Assembly: GCA_030430845.1 (NCBI GenBank)
Contig: JAUIKE010000016.1
Span: forward strand, 1-64,000
Length of the DNA stretch: 64,000 bases
Reading direction: 5' to 3'
DNA from: Bacteroidia bacterium
GTDB taxonomy: Bacteria; Bacteroidota; Bacteroidia; Chitinophagales; Saprospiraceae
Below, in pieces: positions 44,501-52,760 of the stretch. The notes under the pieces were generated by a model. It searched no databases. It worked only from the letters and a program-made list of their open reading frames with translations, and was not told where the DNA came from. The position numbers were made by a program, and so were the translations under genes. Numbering within the stretch: position 1 is the first letter of the stretch; every line of letters starts with the position of its first letter.

Positions 44501-44632
44501 GGCGCTCGCAGTTCTGGCATATTGTTCTGCCTCCTTTTCCACTTTCCGAGTCGGGATGGTAAGAAAATACTGCCACAAGGTCACCAATGTCATCAGAATA
44601 AGGAAGAACCTTACTACTCCTTTACCTTGCAT
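41552..44632 (-). CDS. secDF: Fused protein-export membrane protein SecDF
   Basis: SecDF uses the proton gradient to pull proteins through the SecYEG channel on the periplasmic side. Here SecD and SecF are one 1026-residue chain, as is common in Bacteroidota. The SecD part (about 1-660) has the first helix (FFLILMTLVTLWQYFLTI), the LALGLDLKGGMSVVLQVD motif, a large periplasmic region and six helices with GMAVDANVIIFERIREE. The SecF part (about 700-1010) repeats this: ISGAIILAGLVSFFVRG, ELGVDFKGGYSY and GYSINDTVVVFDRIRE. The C-terminus is basic. It has a strong terminator at its 3' end and a candidate promoter 145 bases upstream. Confidence 0.96.
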   Translation of the reverse strand: MQGKGVVRFFLILMTLVTLWQYFLTIPTRKVEKEAEQYARTASANIEDELQQNAVFKQKRTAYLDSMSTEEILKVPLIKAFTYQELKGQQLALGLDLKGGMSVVLQVDLRDFIRALANNSKDPTFTEALEKATEAQKNAQTDYITLFADAWRQLADGRRMASIFALNESLSDQVNFETSDGEMTRILRQKANETVDLTFKLLKERIDKLGVTQPNVSLDASRDLIVVELPGIDNPERARTFLQAAANLEFWNVYRISDAGIAGAFESANQKLAQTSGTEVEQEILRIDTSYVVDSLGNTDSTQIAKIDTIYNQFNFNQGPLFDLLTINRGTYGPSTMGIAERNKRNTIDSLLAKPEIKRLFPRDVIFRWSKDPIRDLETNEPTDLYELYALKREGASDEAPLTGDKVTDARANPDPQTNKVQVSLAMNGEGARIWGQMTTKAAQDNNREIAIVLDDEVVSAPSVQNPITNGNSSITGNYSIQEAKDLANILQIGRLPAETQIIQESLVGPSLGQENINRSIIALVAGFALVLIFMILYYAGGGLVAIIALFLNLFFIFGALASYGTVLTLPGIAGIVLTIGMAVDANVIIFERIREEIREGKTLFASIQDGFLNSYSAIVDANVTTILTAFVLAYFGLGPIKGFAVVLIIGVLSSLFTAVLVGRMIIEWWTKKRGISFSTSFSKNALANLKIDWLGKRRMAYMISGAIILAGLVSFFVRGFELGVDFKGGYSYNVTFDQSVDVNVADLRTSLTTAFGSEPTVKAVDTENTFNVVTDYLVDETDEDAPKQVMAKLHEGIEAAIGSSLNFDNFSNADGSGTHVTSSAKVGPTIADDIKTSALYAAIFALLLIFLYIFIRFSKWQYSMGAVAALFHDVLIVLSIFSLGRGILPFSMEIDQNFIAAILTVIGYSINDTVVVFDRIREYLNTYLKDTKEEVINKAINSTVSRTVITSLTTFLVVAILFFFGGSSISGFAFALLVGIIVGTYSSIFVATPIMSDLSGAELRAKPTKDKSGKTSMSRMASKAR

Positions 44633-44777
44633 AACTCAAAATTTACTTTTTAGAAAATAAGCACCTGGTGATCCTTTTTCCAGATACTTATCTCAAGCGT
44701 TAGTTAAAAAATAATAATTCCAATTCCTATTTAACCCAAAAGCGACTGATTTACAAGTCCTTCTGGGAAAAACTCCG

Positions 44778-44785
44778 CAAATATA
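44778..44785 (-). promoter_or_regulatory. Candidate -7 promoter box for secDF
   Basis: The minus strand reads TATATTTG here, matching TAnnTTTG. It is 145 bases upstream of the secDF ATG, leaving a long leader. TTG trimers (rev of CAA at 44793 and 44799) lie somewhat too close to be a standard -33 element. Called by consensus and position. Confidence 0.45.
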
Positions 44786-44828
44786 AGTTTTTCAATAACA
44801 ATTTTAGAGAAATATGGTGTATATATTT

Positions 44829-44868
44829 AAATGTGTGGAGTTGAGCAGTCACCCAACTCCATACATTT
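44829..44868 (-). terminator. Hairpin at the 3' end of the hydroxyacid dehydrogenase gene
   Basis: Arms 44829-44843 (AAATGTGTGGAGTTG) and 44854-44868 pair over 15 bases with one G-T exchange. The structure begins in the stop codon of the minus-strand gene and is followed by an AT-rich stretch, so it is a likely terminator. Confidence 0.75.
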
Positions 44869-45841
44869 ATGTTACCTGATTCTGTGGTTGGCCGTGTAAG
44901 TAGGCGCAGATGTTCTCTACGGTGATGTCCAATAAGCGCTCGCGGGCTTCTTTGGCCGCCCAGGCCATGTGGGGAGTGATGAGGCAGTTGTCCAGCCCAA
45001 ATAGTGGATGGTCCTTGGGCGGTGGCTCCTTTGACAATACATCCAGGGCAGCTCCGAATAGAACCTTTTCTCTGAGGACTGCCGCCAGATCTGCTTCATT
45101 AATCAAGCCTCCGCGGCCGGTGTTGATCAATATGGCGGAGGATTTCATTTTCTGAAGAAGCTCTTTATTAACAATGCCTTTATTTTCATTACTCAAGGGA
45201 GCATGCAAGCTGATTACATCGCTTTTGGAAAACAACTCCGCTATTGGAACGAATTCTACACCGGGCCGCTTATCCCGCTCGGGGTGCTTGTGGGTAGCCA
45301 GTATCTTCATCCCAAAAGCCTGGGCAATGGTGGCGACCTGCTGCCCGATTTTACCGAAACCATAAATGCCGAATGTGCTGCCTGCTAATTCCGGAATGGT
45401 TTGCAAATAATAGGAAAAGTCGCGATGTTCCGACCATTTCCCTTCTTGCACACTCTCATTGTGGCGATACACCTGGTTGGTGAGTGTAAGTAATAAGGCA
45501 AAAACATGTTGGGCGACCGACGCACTGCCGTAACCTACTGCATTACATACCACAATACCCTGTTCTGTAGCGGTCTGCGTATCAATATTGTTGTAGCCGG
45601 TGGCTAATAAACAGATACACTTGAGATGCGGGAGCTTAGACAGGGTCGCCTTTTTCATAGGTACCTTGTTCACCAGGAGAATCTCTGCCTCTGCAGCCCT
45701 GTCAAGAATTTCTTCCTCCATCGTATGCTCATAAACGGTAGTAGGTCCGAGTGCCTTGATTTTATTCCAACTCAAATCGCCTGGATTGGTCGTGTAGCCA
45801 TCCAATACTACTATTTTGGGCCTTTTTAGTATGCTTCCCAT
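44867..45841 (-). CDS. D-2-hydroxyacid dehydrogenase, glycerate-dehydrogenase-like
   Basis: A 324-residue NAD-dependent D-isomer-specific 2-hydroxyacid dehydrogenase, cytoplasmic. The NAD fold is GIYGFGKIGQQVA (about residue 155). The catalytic triad is visible: Arg in NTGRGGLINEADL, Glu in LDVLSKEPPPKDHPL, and His in ITPHMAWAAKEARERL. The last motif is typical of the glycerate/hydroxypyruvate reductase group (HprA) and differs from phosphoglycerate dehydrogenase (SerA), which is usually longer. The exact substrate (glycerate, hydroxypyruvate or another 2-ketoacid) cannot be told. It is probably a single-gene unit. Confidence 0.88.
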   Translation of the reverse strand: MGSILKRPKIVVLDGYTTNPGDLSWNKIKALGPTTVYEHTMEEEILDRAAEAEILLVNKVPMKKATLSKLPHLKCICLLATGYNNIDTQTATEQGIVVCNAVGYGSASVAQHVFALLLTLTNQVYRHNESVQEGKWSEHRDFSYYLQTIPELAGSTFGIYGFGKIGQQVATIAQAFGMKILATHKHPERDKRPGVEFVPIAELFSKSDVISLHAPLSNENKGIVNKELLQKMKSSAILINTGRGGLINEADLAAVLREKVLFGAALDVLSKEPPPKDHPLFGLDNCLITPHMAWAAKEARERLLDITVENICAYLHGQPQNQVT

Positions 45842-45976
45842 GGGTTTTTTCTCTTTTGTGATACGAATTACGTAATTATCTGATTGGTAGCGGTAAATTT
45901 GGGGCAGTTTTTTTTAGATTAGGTTCCAAGGTTCCAAGGTTCTAGTGGACCGTTACACTGTTACACCAAAAGAAGT

Positions 45977-46189
45977 ATGAAGAGCATTCTAAATGATTGG
46001 AGATTGATTATTGTAGCCTGCCTGACCTTGGGCTTGGCGCCGTTTTTTCCGGAGCCGCATATATGGGGGAAGATCAAGTGGATAGTAGGCGGTGCGGTGG
46101 GCATGCAGCCGATGGATTGGTTTGATGTGGTGCTGCACGGATTTCCGTGGGTGTTGTTGATTCGGAAAATCGGTTTGGGAATAATTTGA
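45977..46189 (+). CDS. Small conserved membrane protein
   Basis: A 70-residue protein with two hydrophobic segments (LIIVACLTLGLAPFFPEP and FDVVLHGFPWVLLI) and a conserved-looking middle, HIWGKIKWIVGGAVGMQPMDW. I recall similar small proteins in many Bacteroidota, sometimes loosely labelled 'RND transporter', but it is far too short to be one. Function unknown. Upstream (45921-45943) is a short tandem AGGTTCCA repeat, and a TAAATTTG box lies at 45894-45901. Confidence 0.7.
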   Translation: MKSILNDWRLIIVACLTLGLAPFFPEPHIWGKIKWIVGGAVGMQPMDWFDVVLHGFPWVLLIRKIGLGII

Positions 46190-46202
46190 GATCTTATTCT
46201 AT

Positions 46203-46262
46203 CACGCAGATGCCGCCGATTACGCAGATGGTTTTATCCGCGAAATTTGCGAAATCTGCGTG
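46203..46262. repeat. GCAGATGACGCAAAT hairpin repeat, copy 2 (diverged)
   Basis: The outer arms CACGCAGAT (46203-46211) and ATCTGCGTG (46254-46262) are perfect. The inside keeps TTACGCAGATGGTTTTATC and TTTGCG, matching the copy at 15624-15684, but with mutated pairing (CCGCCGATT for ACGCAAATT). It lies between the small membrane protein and the sterol desaturase gene. Confidence 0.7.
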
Positions 46263-46335
46263 CCCAAATGAAAATCTCCAATAAACCGCACGATCACAAA
46301 ACTTGCAAGATTTCACTGACAACTGACAACAAAAT

Positions 46336-47355
46336 ATGCAAAACTACTGGGACATATTCATCAACGGCTACAAAGGCTATATCAACTACCTCTGGAAGGA
46401 GGTCACCAACCCCAACTGGCACAACTATTTCTACTGGTTGTTATTGGTATCCCTTTTCTTTTTTGTATTGGAGGTCGTCACCCCCTGGCGCAAAGAACAA
46501 CCCAAGTTCAGGAAAGACTTCTGGCTGGACTTTTTCTATATGTTTTTTAACTTCTTTCTTTTTTCCCTGATCATCTTCAATGCAGCCTCCATGGTGGTGG
46601 TCAATTTGCTGAATGACGGGATACTCGCTCTGACGGGCTTCAACCTGCAAGCGAATAACCCGATGCAGCATTTTCCCGCCTGGGCGATCCTGCTCATCGG
46701 TTTTGTAGTGAGAGATTTTGTTCAATGGTGGGTGCATCGACTGCTCCATTACAGTCCTCGTTTGTGGGAGTTCCACAAAGTGCATCACAGTGTCGAGCAA
46801 ATGGGCTTTGCGGCACATTTGAGATATCATTGGATGGAAAATGTGGTGTATCGCACCATAGAATATTTACCGCTGGCCTTGTTGGGTATCGGTTTATACG
46901 ACTTTTTTATCATTCACATCTTTACCCTGGCAGTAGGTCATTATAATCATTCCAATATTACGGTTTCGGGTAGAGTGACTGGAGGAATACTTGGTGGATT
47001 GATCGGGATAGTGATTGCCACTAGCGCTTTTGACGTCCATATCTTTCAGGAATTGAGTTTGTGGCAGGAGCTTTTGGTGATCGGCGGCGGTGTGGTGGCA
47101 GGAATTGTAGTTTTTGGGCCTTTTATGAAGATCATTTTCAATCATCCTGAAATGCATATCTGGCATCATGCCTATGAAATGCCGAAGGAGCATCCATATG
47201 GTATCAATTTCGGCCTGACGCTGGCTTGCTGGGACTATATCTTCAAAACGGCCCACATTCCGTATGAGGGGAGGGATATAAAACTGGGTTTTCCCGGAGT
47301 AGAAGAGTTCCCGGAGGGTTTTGTGGGACAGAATATTTACGGTTTTAAGAAATAA
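46336..47355 (+). CDS. Sterol desaturase / fatty acid hydroxylase family protein
   Basis: A 339-residue integral membrane di-iron enzyme. Four or more hydrophobic segments are present. The histidine clusters of the family are clear: HRLLHYSPRLWEFHKVHHS (H-x3-H and H-x2-HH), then YNHSN, then HIWHHAYEMPKEHPYG. Such enzymes hydroxylate or desaturate lipids with oxygen and an electron donor. The substrate may be a fatty acid, a carotenoid or a sulfonolipid precursor, which cannot be decided here. It ends in a hairpin shared with the convergent gene. Confidence 0.87.
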   Translation: MQNYWDIFINGYKGYINYLWKEVTNPNWHNYFYWLLLVSLFFFVLEVVTPWRKEQPKFRKDFWLDFFYMFFNFFLFSLIIFNAASMVVVNLLNDGILALTGFNLQANNPMQHFPAWAILLIGFVVRDFVQWWVHRLLHYSPRLWEFHKVHHSVEQMGFAAHLRYHWMENVVYRTIEYLPLALLGIGLYDFFIIHIFTLAVGHYNHSNITVSGRVTGGILGGLIGIVIATSAFDVHIFQELSLWQELLVIGGGVVAGIVVFGPFMKIIFNHPEMHIWHHAYEMPKEHPYGINFGLTLACWDYIFKTAHIPYEGRDIKLGFPGVEEFPEGFVGQNIYGFKK

Positions 47356-47399
47356 GAAAAAGGGATCGGCCAGAAGCCGATCCCTTTTTCTTATTTCTT
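47347..47399. terminator. 24-bp perfect hairpin over two stop codons
   Basis: Arms 47347-47370 and 47376-47399 are perfect reverse complements with the loop CAGAA (core GGGATCGGC/GCCGATCCC, flanked by A/T tracts). It includes the TAA of the desaturase gene (47353-47355) and of the convergent gene (47391-47393). Good bidirectional intrinsic terminator. Confidence 0.9.
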
Positions 47400-47993
47400 T
47401 TCTTTTAGTTTTGTAATCACATTAGCCGGAATGATCTGCTCGAACATTTGAGCCTGCATCGGGTTGGTTACATTGTACTCGATGAACTTCCAGTCTTGGG
47501 CTCCACCTTTGGTAGCCGCCACCATGGTTTTGGTTCCCTTCAGGGTAAAGGCATTATTTTCCTTATCATAAGTGACATTGTCTTCTCCGTACATTGTTTT
47601 GAACTGAGTTTGCATTTGCTGAATAACCGCCTCATTACTGAATTGTGGGCCATTCAATGTCAGCTTTTCGTGTGCATTATATTGTACGATGACAAAATCG
47701 GTACCCTCTTCCGTCATTTTATCCGACATATTCGCAATGGTATATTCCTTGACCTCCATTTTCAATCCCATGGTTCCCATTTGGCTAAATAACTGCTTCA
47801 TTTGTTCTTTAGGAACGGTTTCGAACAGTTTGTCATAAACCATGTCTAACACCTTGTCCCAATTTTCAGAATTGGTAGCTTCGATATATTCTCCCAAACG
47901 ACTCTTGATGGCAGCTTCCTGGGCGTTGAGGTGTTGAAAATTTGCCATAAAAAATAGCAAGAGAGTAGAAAATAGTAATACTGGTTTTTTCAT
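47391..47993 (-). CDS. Secreted protein of unknown function
   Basis: A 200-residue protein with a signal peptide (KKPVLLFSTLLLFFMANFQHLNAQ). The mature region starts with IKSRLGEYIEATNSENWDKVLDMVYDKLFE, read in two parts, which resembles the NTF2-like/DUF4878-type accumulation-associated families (helix followed by a curved sheet). It continues with VKEYTIANMSDKM and FVIVQYNAHEKL. No catalytic residues are evident. Weak fold guess only. Confidence 0.7.
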   Translation of the reverse strand: MKKPVLLFSTLLLFFMANFQHLNAQEAAIKSRLGEYIEATNSENWDKVLDMVYDKLFETVPKEQMKQLFSQMGTMGLKMEVKEYTIANMSDKMTEEGTDFVIVQYNAHEKLTLNGPQFSNEAVIQQMQTQFKTMYGEDNVTYDKENNAFTLKGTKTMVAATKGGAQDWKFIEYNVTNPMQAQMFEQIIPANVITKLKEKK

Positions 47994-48507
47994 TGTTATG
48001 ATGTTTAGTAAAATAAAACCGTGTTTTTTACGATTATTAGTAATTGATGAAAATAAGATTGGCAGTAGGTATAGCTGTAATAATTACTAAGGATGAAATG
48101 GGAAGATTTAGGTTGCTAAAAAACTCTAACGGCGACAAGGTACGGGATATTTTTTGATCGGCCTATCTAATTAGCCAAACTCCTCAGCTTCATCTACAAG
48201 AATGTTGCATTCAAATATAAAATTCTCGGTTTGGGCCATTTGCTTAATTTGAAAAGGCTTAAATTTTGTTAAAACAAAATATTTGTTAAAATATTGTCTG
48301 TTACTATTTCGATAAAATGGATTATTAATATTAAACACCGAGCTTATTTGGTGATCCAATTGGGTACCATAGAGCCCATAATATCACCAAACAAGTCTCT
48401 GCCCCGGTTGCAAAAACGGAATATTAAAATTCCATGTGCGGATCTTCCGCGGGCATTTGTTTGACATAATTATCAGTGTATTAACAGGGATCAAATTATA
48501 ATAAAAC
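47994..48507. other. 514-bp AT-rich intergenic region
   Basis: Between two divergent genes for secreted proteins. I see short inverted repeats such as TTTTGTTAAAACAAAA (about 48265-48281) and no exact TAnnTTTG box near either start. A 62-codon minus-strand frame at 48171-48359 has no recognisable features and is probably chance. The region presumably holds both promoters. Confidence 0.5.
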
Positions 48508-50448
48508 ATGAATCGCTTTAAGTTTTTCATCGGCATTTCATTACTTTTTTACATACAAACCGGGCTTTTAGGCCAGGCCATTACGGCTACTCCCGTGGAG
48601 GAATGGATTACAGAGGATTATCCGAATTCAGACTTTAACCTCAATTCTGCTTACGTATATCTCGTCAATGGACATCAGTTGGGGAATGTGTTTTCAGGGG
48701 AAGATCTGAACCGCTCACAGAGAAAGCTGGTGGATGTTAAAAAAGGAGATTTTCCGAAATACATGTACCTGGCAGTATCCATTCAGAACCCTATGAAACA
48801 AGGGGAGGACCTCACTATTCCGCTTATGATCCACGACGTCCGTGATCCGGCGAATGCTTCCAATGTGGTAGAATACGGCGGCCGTTTCCTGGAAAACATT
48901 CCCGACGAGGTGTTGAAGGATGGAGATATCATTGCCAAAGTCAAATTCGAAGCTATCAGAGGAAGCGGCACTTCCGAATTTTGGCAAAAAGCCACCCAAA
49001 TTTCTATTGATCTGGGTAAAACAGCTACCTCACTGGTAGCCGCTCCTTTAACCTTCCTGTCCATGACCAACCAGGTTTTACCGCAGGTATCCAAAGGATT
49101 GAATACCCTCGAAGAGGTTGGCGCCAAAGGGAAAATGACGAGCGAGTTTTATATTCGCCTGCTCAATAAAGAAATGAGCGCTCTCTTCCAGGAAAAAGTA
49201 GTATCGGCTACTTTGTACAAAATTCACTGGGATATTGACAAACCGAGGGATACCGATTTTTATCAGGAATTGAAAGTTGCAGAGCAAGTAGATGATCTGC
49301 GTCGTTCCATCACCTCCAGAAATAATTGTTACATCCTGGTTGTCCAGACCAAATCGGAGTATAATACCGACCACTCAGAACTGGCCTACAACCAGCAGTA
49401 CATTGCTCGCAAGTCAAAGGATTACCGCAATATCCGGAATCTGGAGAAAAAAGAGGTAGAAAAGGAATTCCTGGAAGTGCTCAAACTGGCCCTGGAATTG
49501 AATAAACAGATCGAGACCTTCAACAACAGCATGGCTACCAAATACCGAGACTGGCAGGCCTTTTCCAAGATGATCGACCTATATTATGACGTTCGGCTTT
49601 TAAAAGAAGAACAGGTGGCCAGACTGGTTAATGTAACCGATCCGCTCATCCAGGATAAATACAGCCGTTTGTATTCGAATGTGATCAATGACATTGACCT
49701 TTGGTTTACCACCGAATTGCTGACGCGCGCCCGTTCCATTGCTTCCTACCTGGTTGATTATCGGGGCTTTGTCGGGTATTCTACGATGGATTCTCGCACC
49801 TTGTACGAGCACATTGAGTTGTTGAACTTTTATCGCGACCGGGTTCGTCAAACGGAAATTCAGGGCAAGATCCCGAAGGAGATCGAATCACTGGAAACAT
49901 ACCTGATCACGAAAAAACAGCTGCAACTGATCGAGGCAGCCCTGTTTGACAAGGCTTTTCAAGTGCCGCAGGGAGTCGTCGCTTCTGCCAAGAAACACAT
50001 GTTGATCAATATGGCTTCCAACCAATATCCGCTATGTGAGCTGTGCGGTGAAAAAGTCCAGGAAAAGATTGCCGAGATCGACAATGCGACTTACCAGGAG
50101 AATGTTAACAAATATGTTCGCGTTTCTGCCGATTACTACAACAATCTGAGTTGCTACGATAATATTTATCAAAAACTGGATTCGTTTATTCGGGTGAACA
50201 CAGATTCCTTGCAGGTCTCTCCATTTATGCTGAAGGCTATGCAAAAAGATAAGGAGGAATTGACTGGTTTGTTTGATACTTATGGCAAGATCGTCAGCCA
50301 GGACTATCAGGCACTGAAGCCTAAGGAGCTATCTGATTTGCTCAGTGAGTACGAGCTAACCCGTGAGAAGCTGATCGTGTTGTTGCAAAGACTGGAGGGG
50401 GTCATTTATGATCAGAGTGATCTGCCGTGTTTTTATAATAGGCCTTAA
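48508..50448 (+). CDS. Large secreted protein of unknown function
   Basis: A 646-residue protein with a signal peptide (NRFKFFIGISLLFYIQTGLLGQ). The first 230 residues look beta-rich (AYVYLVNGHQLGNVFSGEDL, MYLAVSIQNPMKQGEDLTIPLMIHDV). Residues about 230-640 are mostly helical and charged, with heptad-like stretches. One pair of cysteines occurs as CELCGEK (about residue 515), a CxxC without a heme His. I do not recognise the family and no sorting domain is present. It could be periplasmic or outer-membrane attached. Confidence 0.7.
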   Translation: MNRFKFFIGISLLFYIQTGLLGQAITATPVEEWITEDYPNSDFNLNSAYVYLVNGHQLGNVFSGEDLNRSQRKLVDVKKGDFPKYMYLAVSIQNPMKQGEDLTIPLMIHDVRDPANASNVVEYGGRFLENIPDEVLKDGDIIAKVKFEAIRGSGTSEFWQKATQISIDLGKTATSLVAAPLTFLSMTNQVLPQVSKGLNTLEEVGAKGKMTSEFYIRLLNKEMSALFQEKVVSATLYKIHWDIDKPRDTDFYQELKVAEQVDDLRRSITSRNNCYILVVQTKSEYNTDHSELAYNQQYIARKSKDYRNIRNLEKKEVEKEFLEVLKLALELNKQIETFNNSMATKYRDWQAFSKMIDLYYDVRLLKEEQVARLVNVTDPLIQDKYSRLYSNVINDIDLWFTTELLTRARSIASYLVDYRGFVGYSTMDSRTLYEHIELLNFYRDRVRQTEIQGKIPKEIESLETYLITKKQLQLIEAALFDKAFQVPQGVVASAKKHMLINMASNQYPLCELCGEKVQEKIAEIDNATYQENVNKYVRVSADYYNNLSCYDNIYQKLDSFIRVNTDSLQVSPFMLKAMQKDKEELTGLFDTYGKIVSQDYQALKPKELSDLLSEYELTREKLIVLLQRLEGVIYDQSDLPCFYNRP

Positions 50449-50500
50449 AAAAGAATAATGAATGCTGCCGGCCGGCAGCATTCATTATTCTTTTTTAAGG
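50443..50500. terminator. Perfect 29-bp palindrome over two stop codons
   Basis: Arms 50443-50471 and 50472-50500 are perfect reverse complements with no loop (centre GCTGCCGGCCGGCAGC, ends CCTTAAAAAAG). The TAA of each convergent gene is inside, at symmetrical positions, so both genes end in the same CCT-TAA bases. Bidirectional terminator. Confidence 0.85.
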
Positions 50501-50989
50501 TAAGGCTAATTCCCAGAACCGGAAACGGGCCCTCTGAAAAATCAAAACCATTTGGTCTCCTAATCCTTCTTTTAGGAGTGGTTCAATTTCGAGTGCAGTC
50601 CCGTATAAATATATTTTATCATATTTATTTTCAGGAATAAGTCGGAGCACATCGGAAGTAGAAGAAACGGACATCACATCGAGGTCTTTTGCTTTGGTTT
50701 CAAGGAGAATAGTCAGAGCATTGGAAGCGTTTGCACCTACACTGAGGTCTGTAATGAAAAGTTTCTTCCCTTCATTTTCCAACAATCGCGCTGCTTCGAT
50801 ATTAGGTGAACAATCGCCGCGTATTCGCAGGCATCGTTCACCCTGCTGTAAGGCAATGGAAACAATGCACAGGGCCATGATACTAAGAAGGATGGGTACA
50901 AAAGCTACTTTTTTTAAGTTTATTTTATTGTAAAGTAGGTGAACCAGCGTCAGCAATACCCCCAGATTGAGAAAACAAACTTTTTCCAT
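50495..50989 (-). pseudogene. Truncated paralogue of the adjacent GT-C-type gene
   Basis: This 164-residue frame matches the last 165 residues or so of the next upstream gene product. VHLLYNKINLKKVAFV aligns with VHLLFTKISLKKAGFL, SIALQQGERCLRIRGDC with SLALQQGNRCLKTRGDC, and LIPENKYDKIYLYG with LIPASTYDHIYLFE. The N-terminal 380 residues with the active-site loop are missing. It retains one or two membrane helices and a soluble C-terminal domain. The reading frame is intact, so it may still be expressed. It is most simply a partial tandem duplication or the remnant of a second full gene. Confidence is for the homology; pseudogene status is inferred. Confidence 0.75.
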
Positions 50990-51086
50990 GGTTTATAGGT
51001 GTTTTCTGTCGTTATTAAGCTGCAATAAGGCTAGAGAAAAAATACTTGTACCTGATTGCATAGGTCTTAGACAAATAATTACAAGT

Positions 51087-52682
51087 CTACTCCAGCTTTA
51101 ATTCCCAAAGAATAGCTCTCGGCTTTTCCGATACCACACTCATTTGCTCTCCATACTTTTCTTTGAGTATGGCCTCTTTTTTCTCCCCGATTTCAAACAG
51201 GTAAATATGGTCATAGGTACTAGCAGGAATGAGTTGCTGAAGATCAGACTCATCTGAGATGGTCAGAATATCTAAGTTTTGAGCAATGGACTCATTTAAA
51301 ATTGCCACTACATTTTCTCCGGAATAATTGACAAACAGATTGGTGACCAATAGATGGCGGCCCGGCACTTCGAATAATCGGGCCATTTCGATATTTCCCT
51401 GACAATCTCCCCGTGTTTTGAGGCATCTGTTACCTTGTTGCAGGGCAAGGGAAATAATGCTGAAGCTTATAATAATACCAAAGATGATAAGAAAGCCGGC
51501 TTTTTTTAACGAAATTTTTGTGAATAACAGATGAACGATGGCCAGGAAAACGCCGAGAACCATAAAAATATGGTAATGGAATAAAACGGATAAAAAGGTT
51601 TTTCGGAAAATGTCTGACCAAAACAGAAAAAGAGAGCCAATTAGTATGTTGGGTAGAATTAGCCCCTTGGCACTTGTCCTTCCTTTTTGAACCAAATATA
51701 TGATACTCCAAATGGCTAAAAGAATAGCCCCTACGTTGGTAATTAGGAAAAATACATTAAGAGGAGTCAAGCTTTCTGGAATTAATGGGTTGAAGATTTG
51801 TACAGGTTGTAACTCTGTAAGTATCATAGCAAAACTCCTGAGTTGGTATGTGATCATGTCTGTCAAAGACAAGGATACCAGTTTGTGCCACTCCATGGCC
51901 TGGTACATTTCTTGGTAATTTTGCCATAATAACCACAGCCATGGAACATATCCAAGCGTGGCGATTGTTGAGCTAATACCATAGGGTTTCCAATGATCCT
52001 TTTTTTTCCATACAATAAAAAGGGTATGAGCCAACATGACGAAAATGGTGAAAAACGACACATAGAGTGACTGAATCAAGGCGAGGGCATATAATCCCCA
52101 CCACAATTTTTTATTAGTCTGAAGTGCATAAAGCAGACATAGGTGTACCACAATGCAGGAAAGCGTAAAAAGAATATAATACCTGGCGGGTAAAGCAATG
52201 AAGTGAAAATATGGAGAAACAGCTATCAAACTAACTGCTATCCAGGCGGCTGTTTTGGATTGAAACAGGGCTTTTGCCAGAAAGAAAAGGCTTACCAAAA
52301 CTAAAATAAAACAGAATAACGAAAACCAACGATAGGCCATCGGTGCATCTCCGGCAATTCGGTACCAAATAGCAAGATAGGGATAATGCAAGGGCGTGAA
52401 TTGGGGCTTGACGGCCATTCTACCCAACTGTCCTGCCAAATTCGTATTTGATCTTTCACCCAGTCGGATGAGATCGGTGTAATAGGTACTGGGGCGAATG
52501 GTCTCGTTGTTGTTTTTGTCAAAAAAATTGGTGGCATCCTGTCCATTGGTGTGAAAAATGGTGGCTATTTCATCTCCCCAGAAAAATCCCTGGTCTATCT
52601 GAGCTACTTTAAAGGCCAAGCCAACGGCAACAATAATAAGATACAGGTAAGGTTTTTCCAGAAAATTCCAGATTCGCTCCAT
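51087..52682 (-). CDS. GT-C-type (GT39/ArnT-like) membrane glycosyltransferase
   Basis: A 531-residue integral membrane protein with about 11-12 helices and a short soluble C-terminus. The first helix (YLYLIIVAVGLAFKVAQI) is followed by a loop with GFFWGDEIATIF. Asp37-Glu38 is the acidic pair typical of GT-C transferases that use polyprenyl-phosphate sugars. The loop around RLGRMAVKPQFTPLHYPYLAIWYRIAG fits family 39/83. It should act on the periplasmic side. I prefer the ATG at 52682; one 13 codons upstream (52721) is also possible. A truncated paralogue follows it. Sugar and acceptor are unknown. Confidence 0.75.
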   Translation of the reverse strand: MERIWNFLEKPYLYLIIVAVGLAFKVAQIDQGFFWGDEIATIFHTNGQDATNFFDKNNNETIRPSTYYTDLIRLGERSNTNLAGQLGRMAVKPQFTPLHYPYLAIWYRIAGDAPMAYRWFSLFCFILVLVSLFFLAKALFQSKTAAWIAVSLIAVSPYFHFIALPARYYILFTLSCIVVHLCLLYALQTNKKLWWGLYALALIQSLYVSFFTIFVMLAHTLFIVWKKKDHWKPYGISSTIATLGYVPWLWLLWQNYQEMYQAMEWHKLVSLSLTDMITYQLRSFAMILTELQPVQIFNPLIPESLTPLNVFFLITNVGAILLAIWSIIYLVQKGRTSAKGLILPNILIGSLFLFWSDIFRKTFLSVLFHYHIFMVLGVFLAIVHLLFTKISLKKAGFLIIFGIIISFSIISLALQQGNRCLKTRGDCQGNIEMARLFEVPGRHLLVTNLFVNYSGENVVAILNESIAQNLDILTISDESDLQQLIPASTYDHIYLFEIGEKKEAILKEKYGEQMSVVSEKPRAILWELKLE

Positions 52683-52760
52683 GGTTTTAGGTGTGAGTGG
52701 TGAGGTGAAAATTGAACTCAAAATAAATTTAGCGAAATAATTGAAATTTTCACTGACCCA

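Noticed and set aside
48171-48359. 62-codon minus-strand frame in the large intergenic gap
   Set aside because: AT-rich, no motif, no promoter box, no neighbour coupling.
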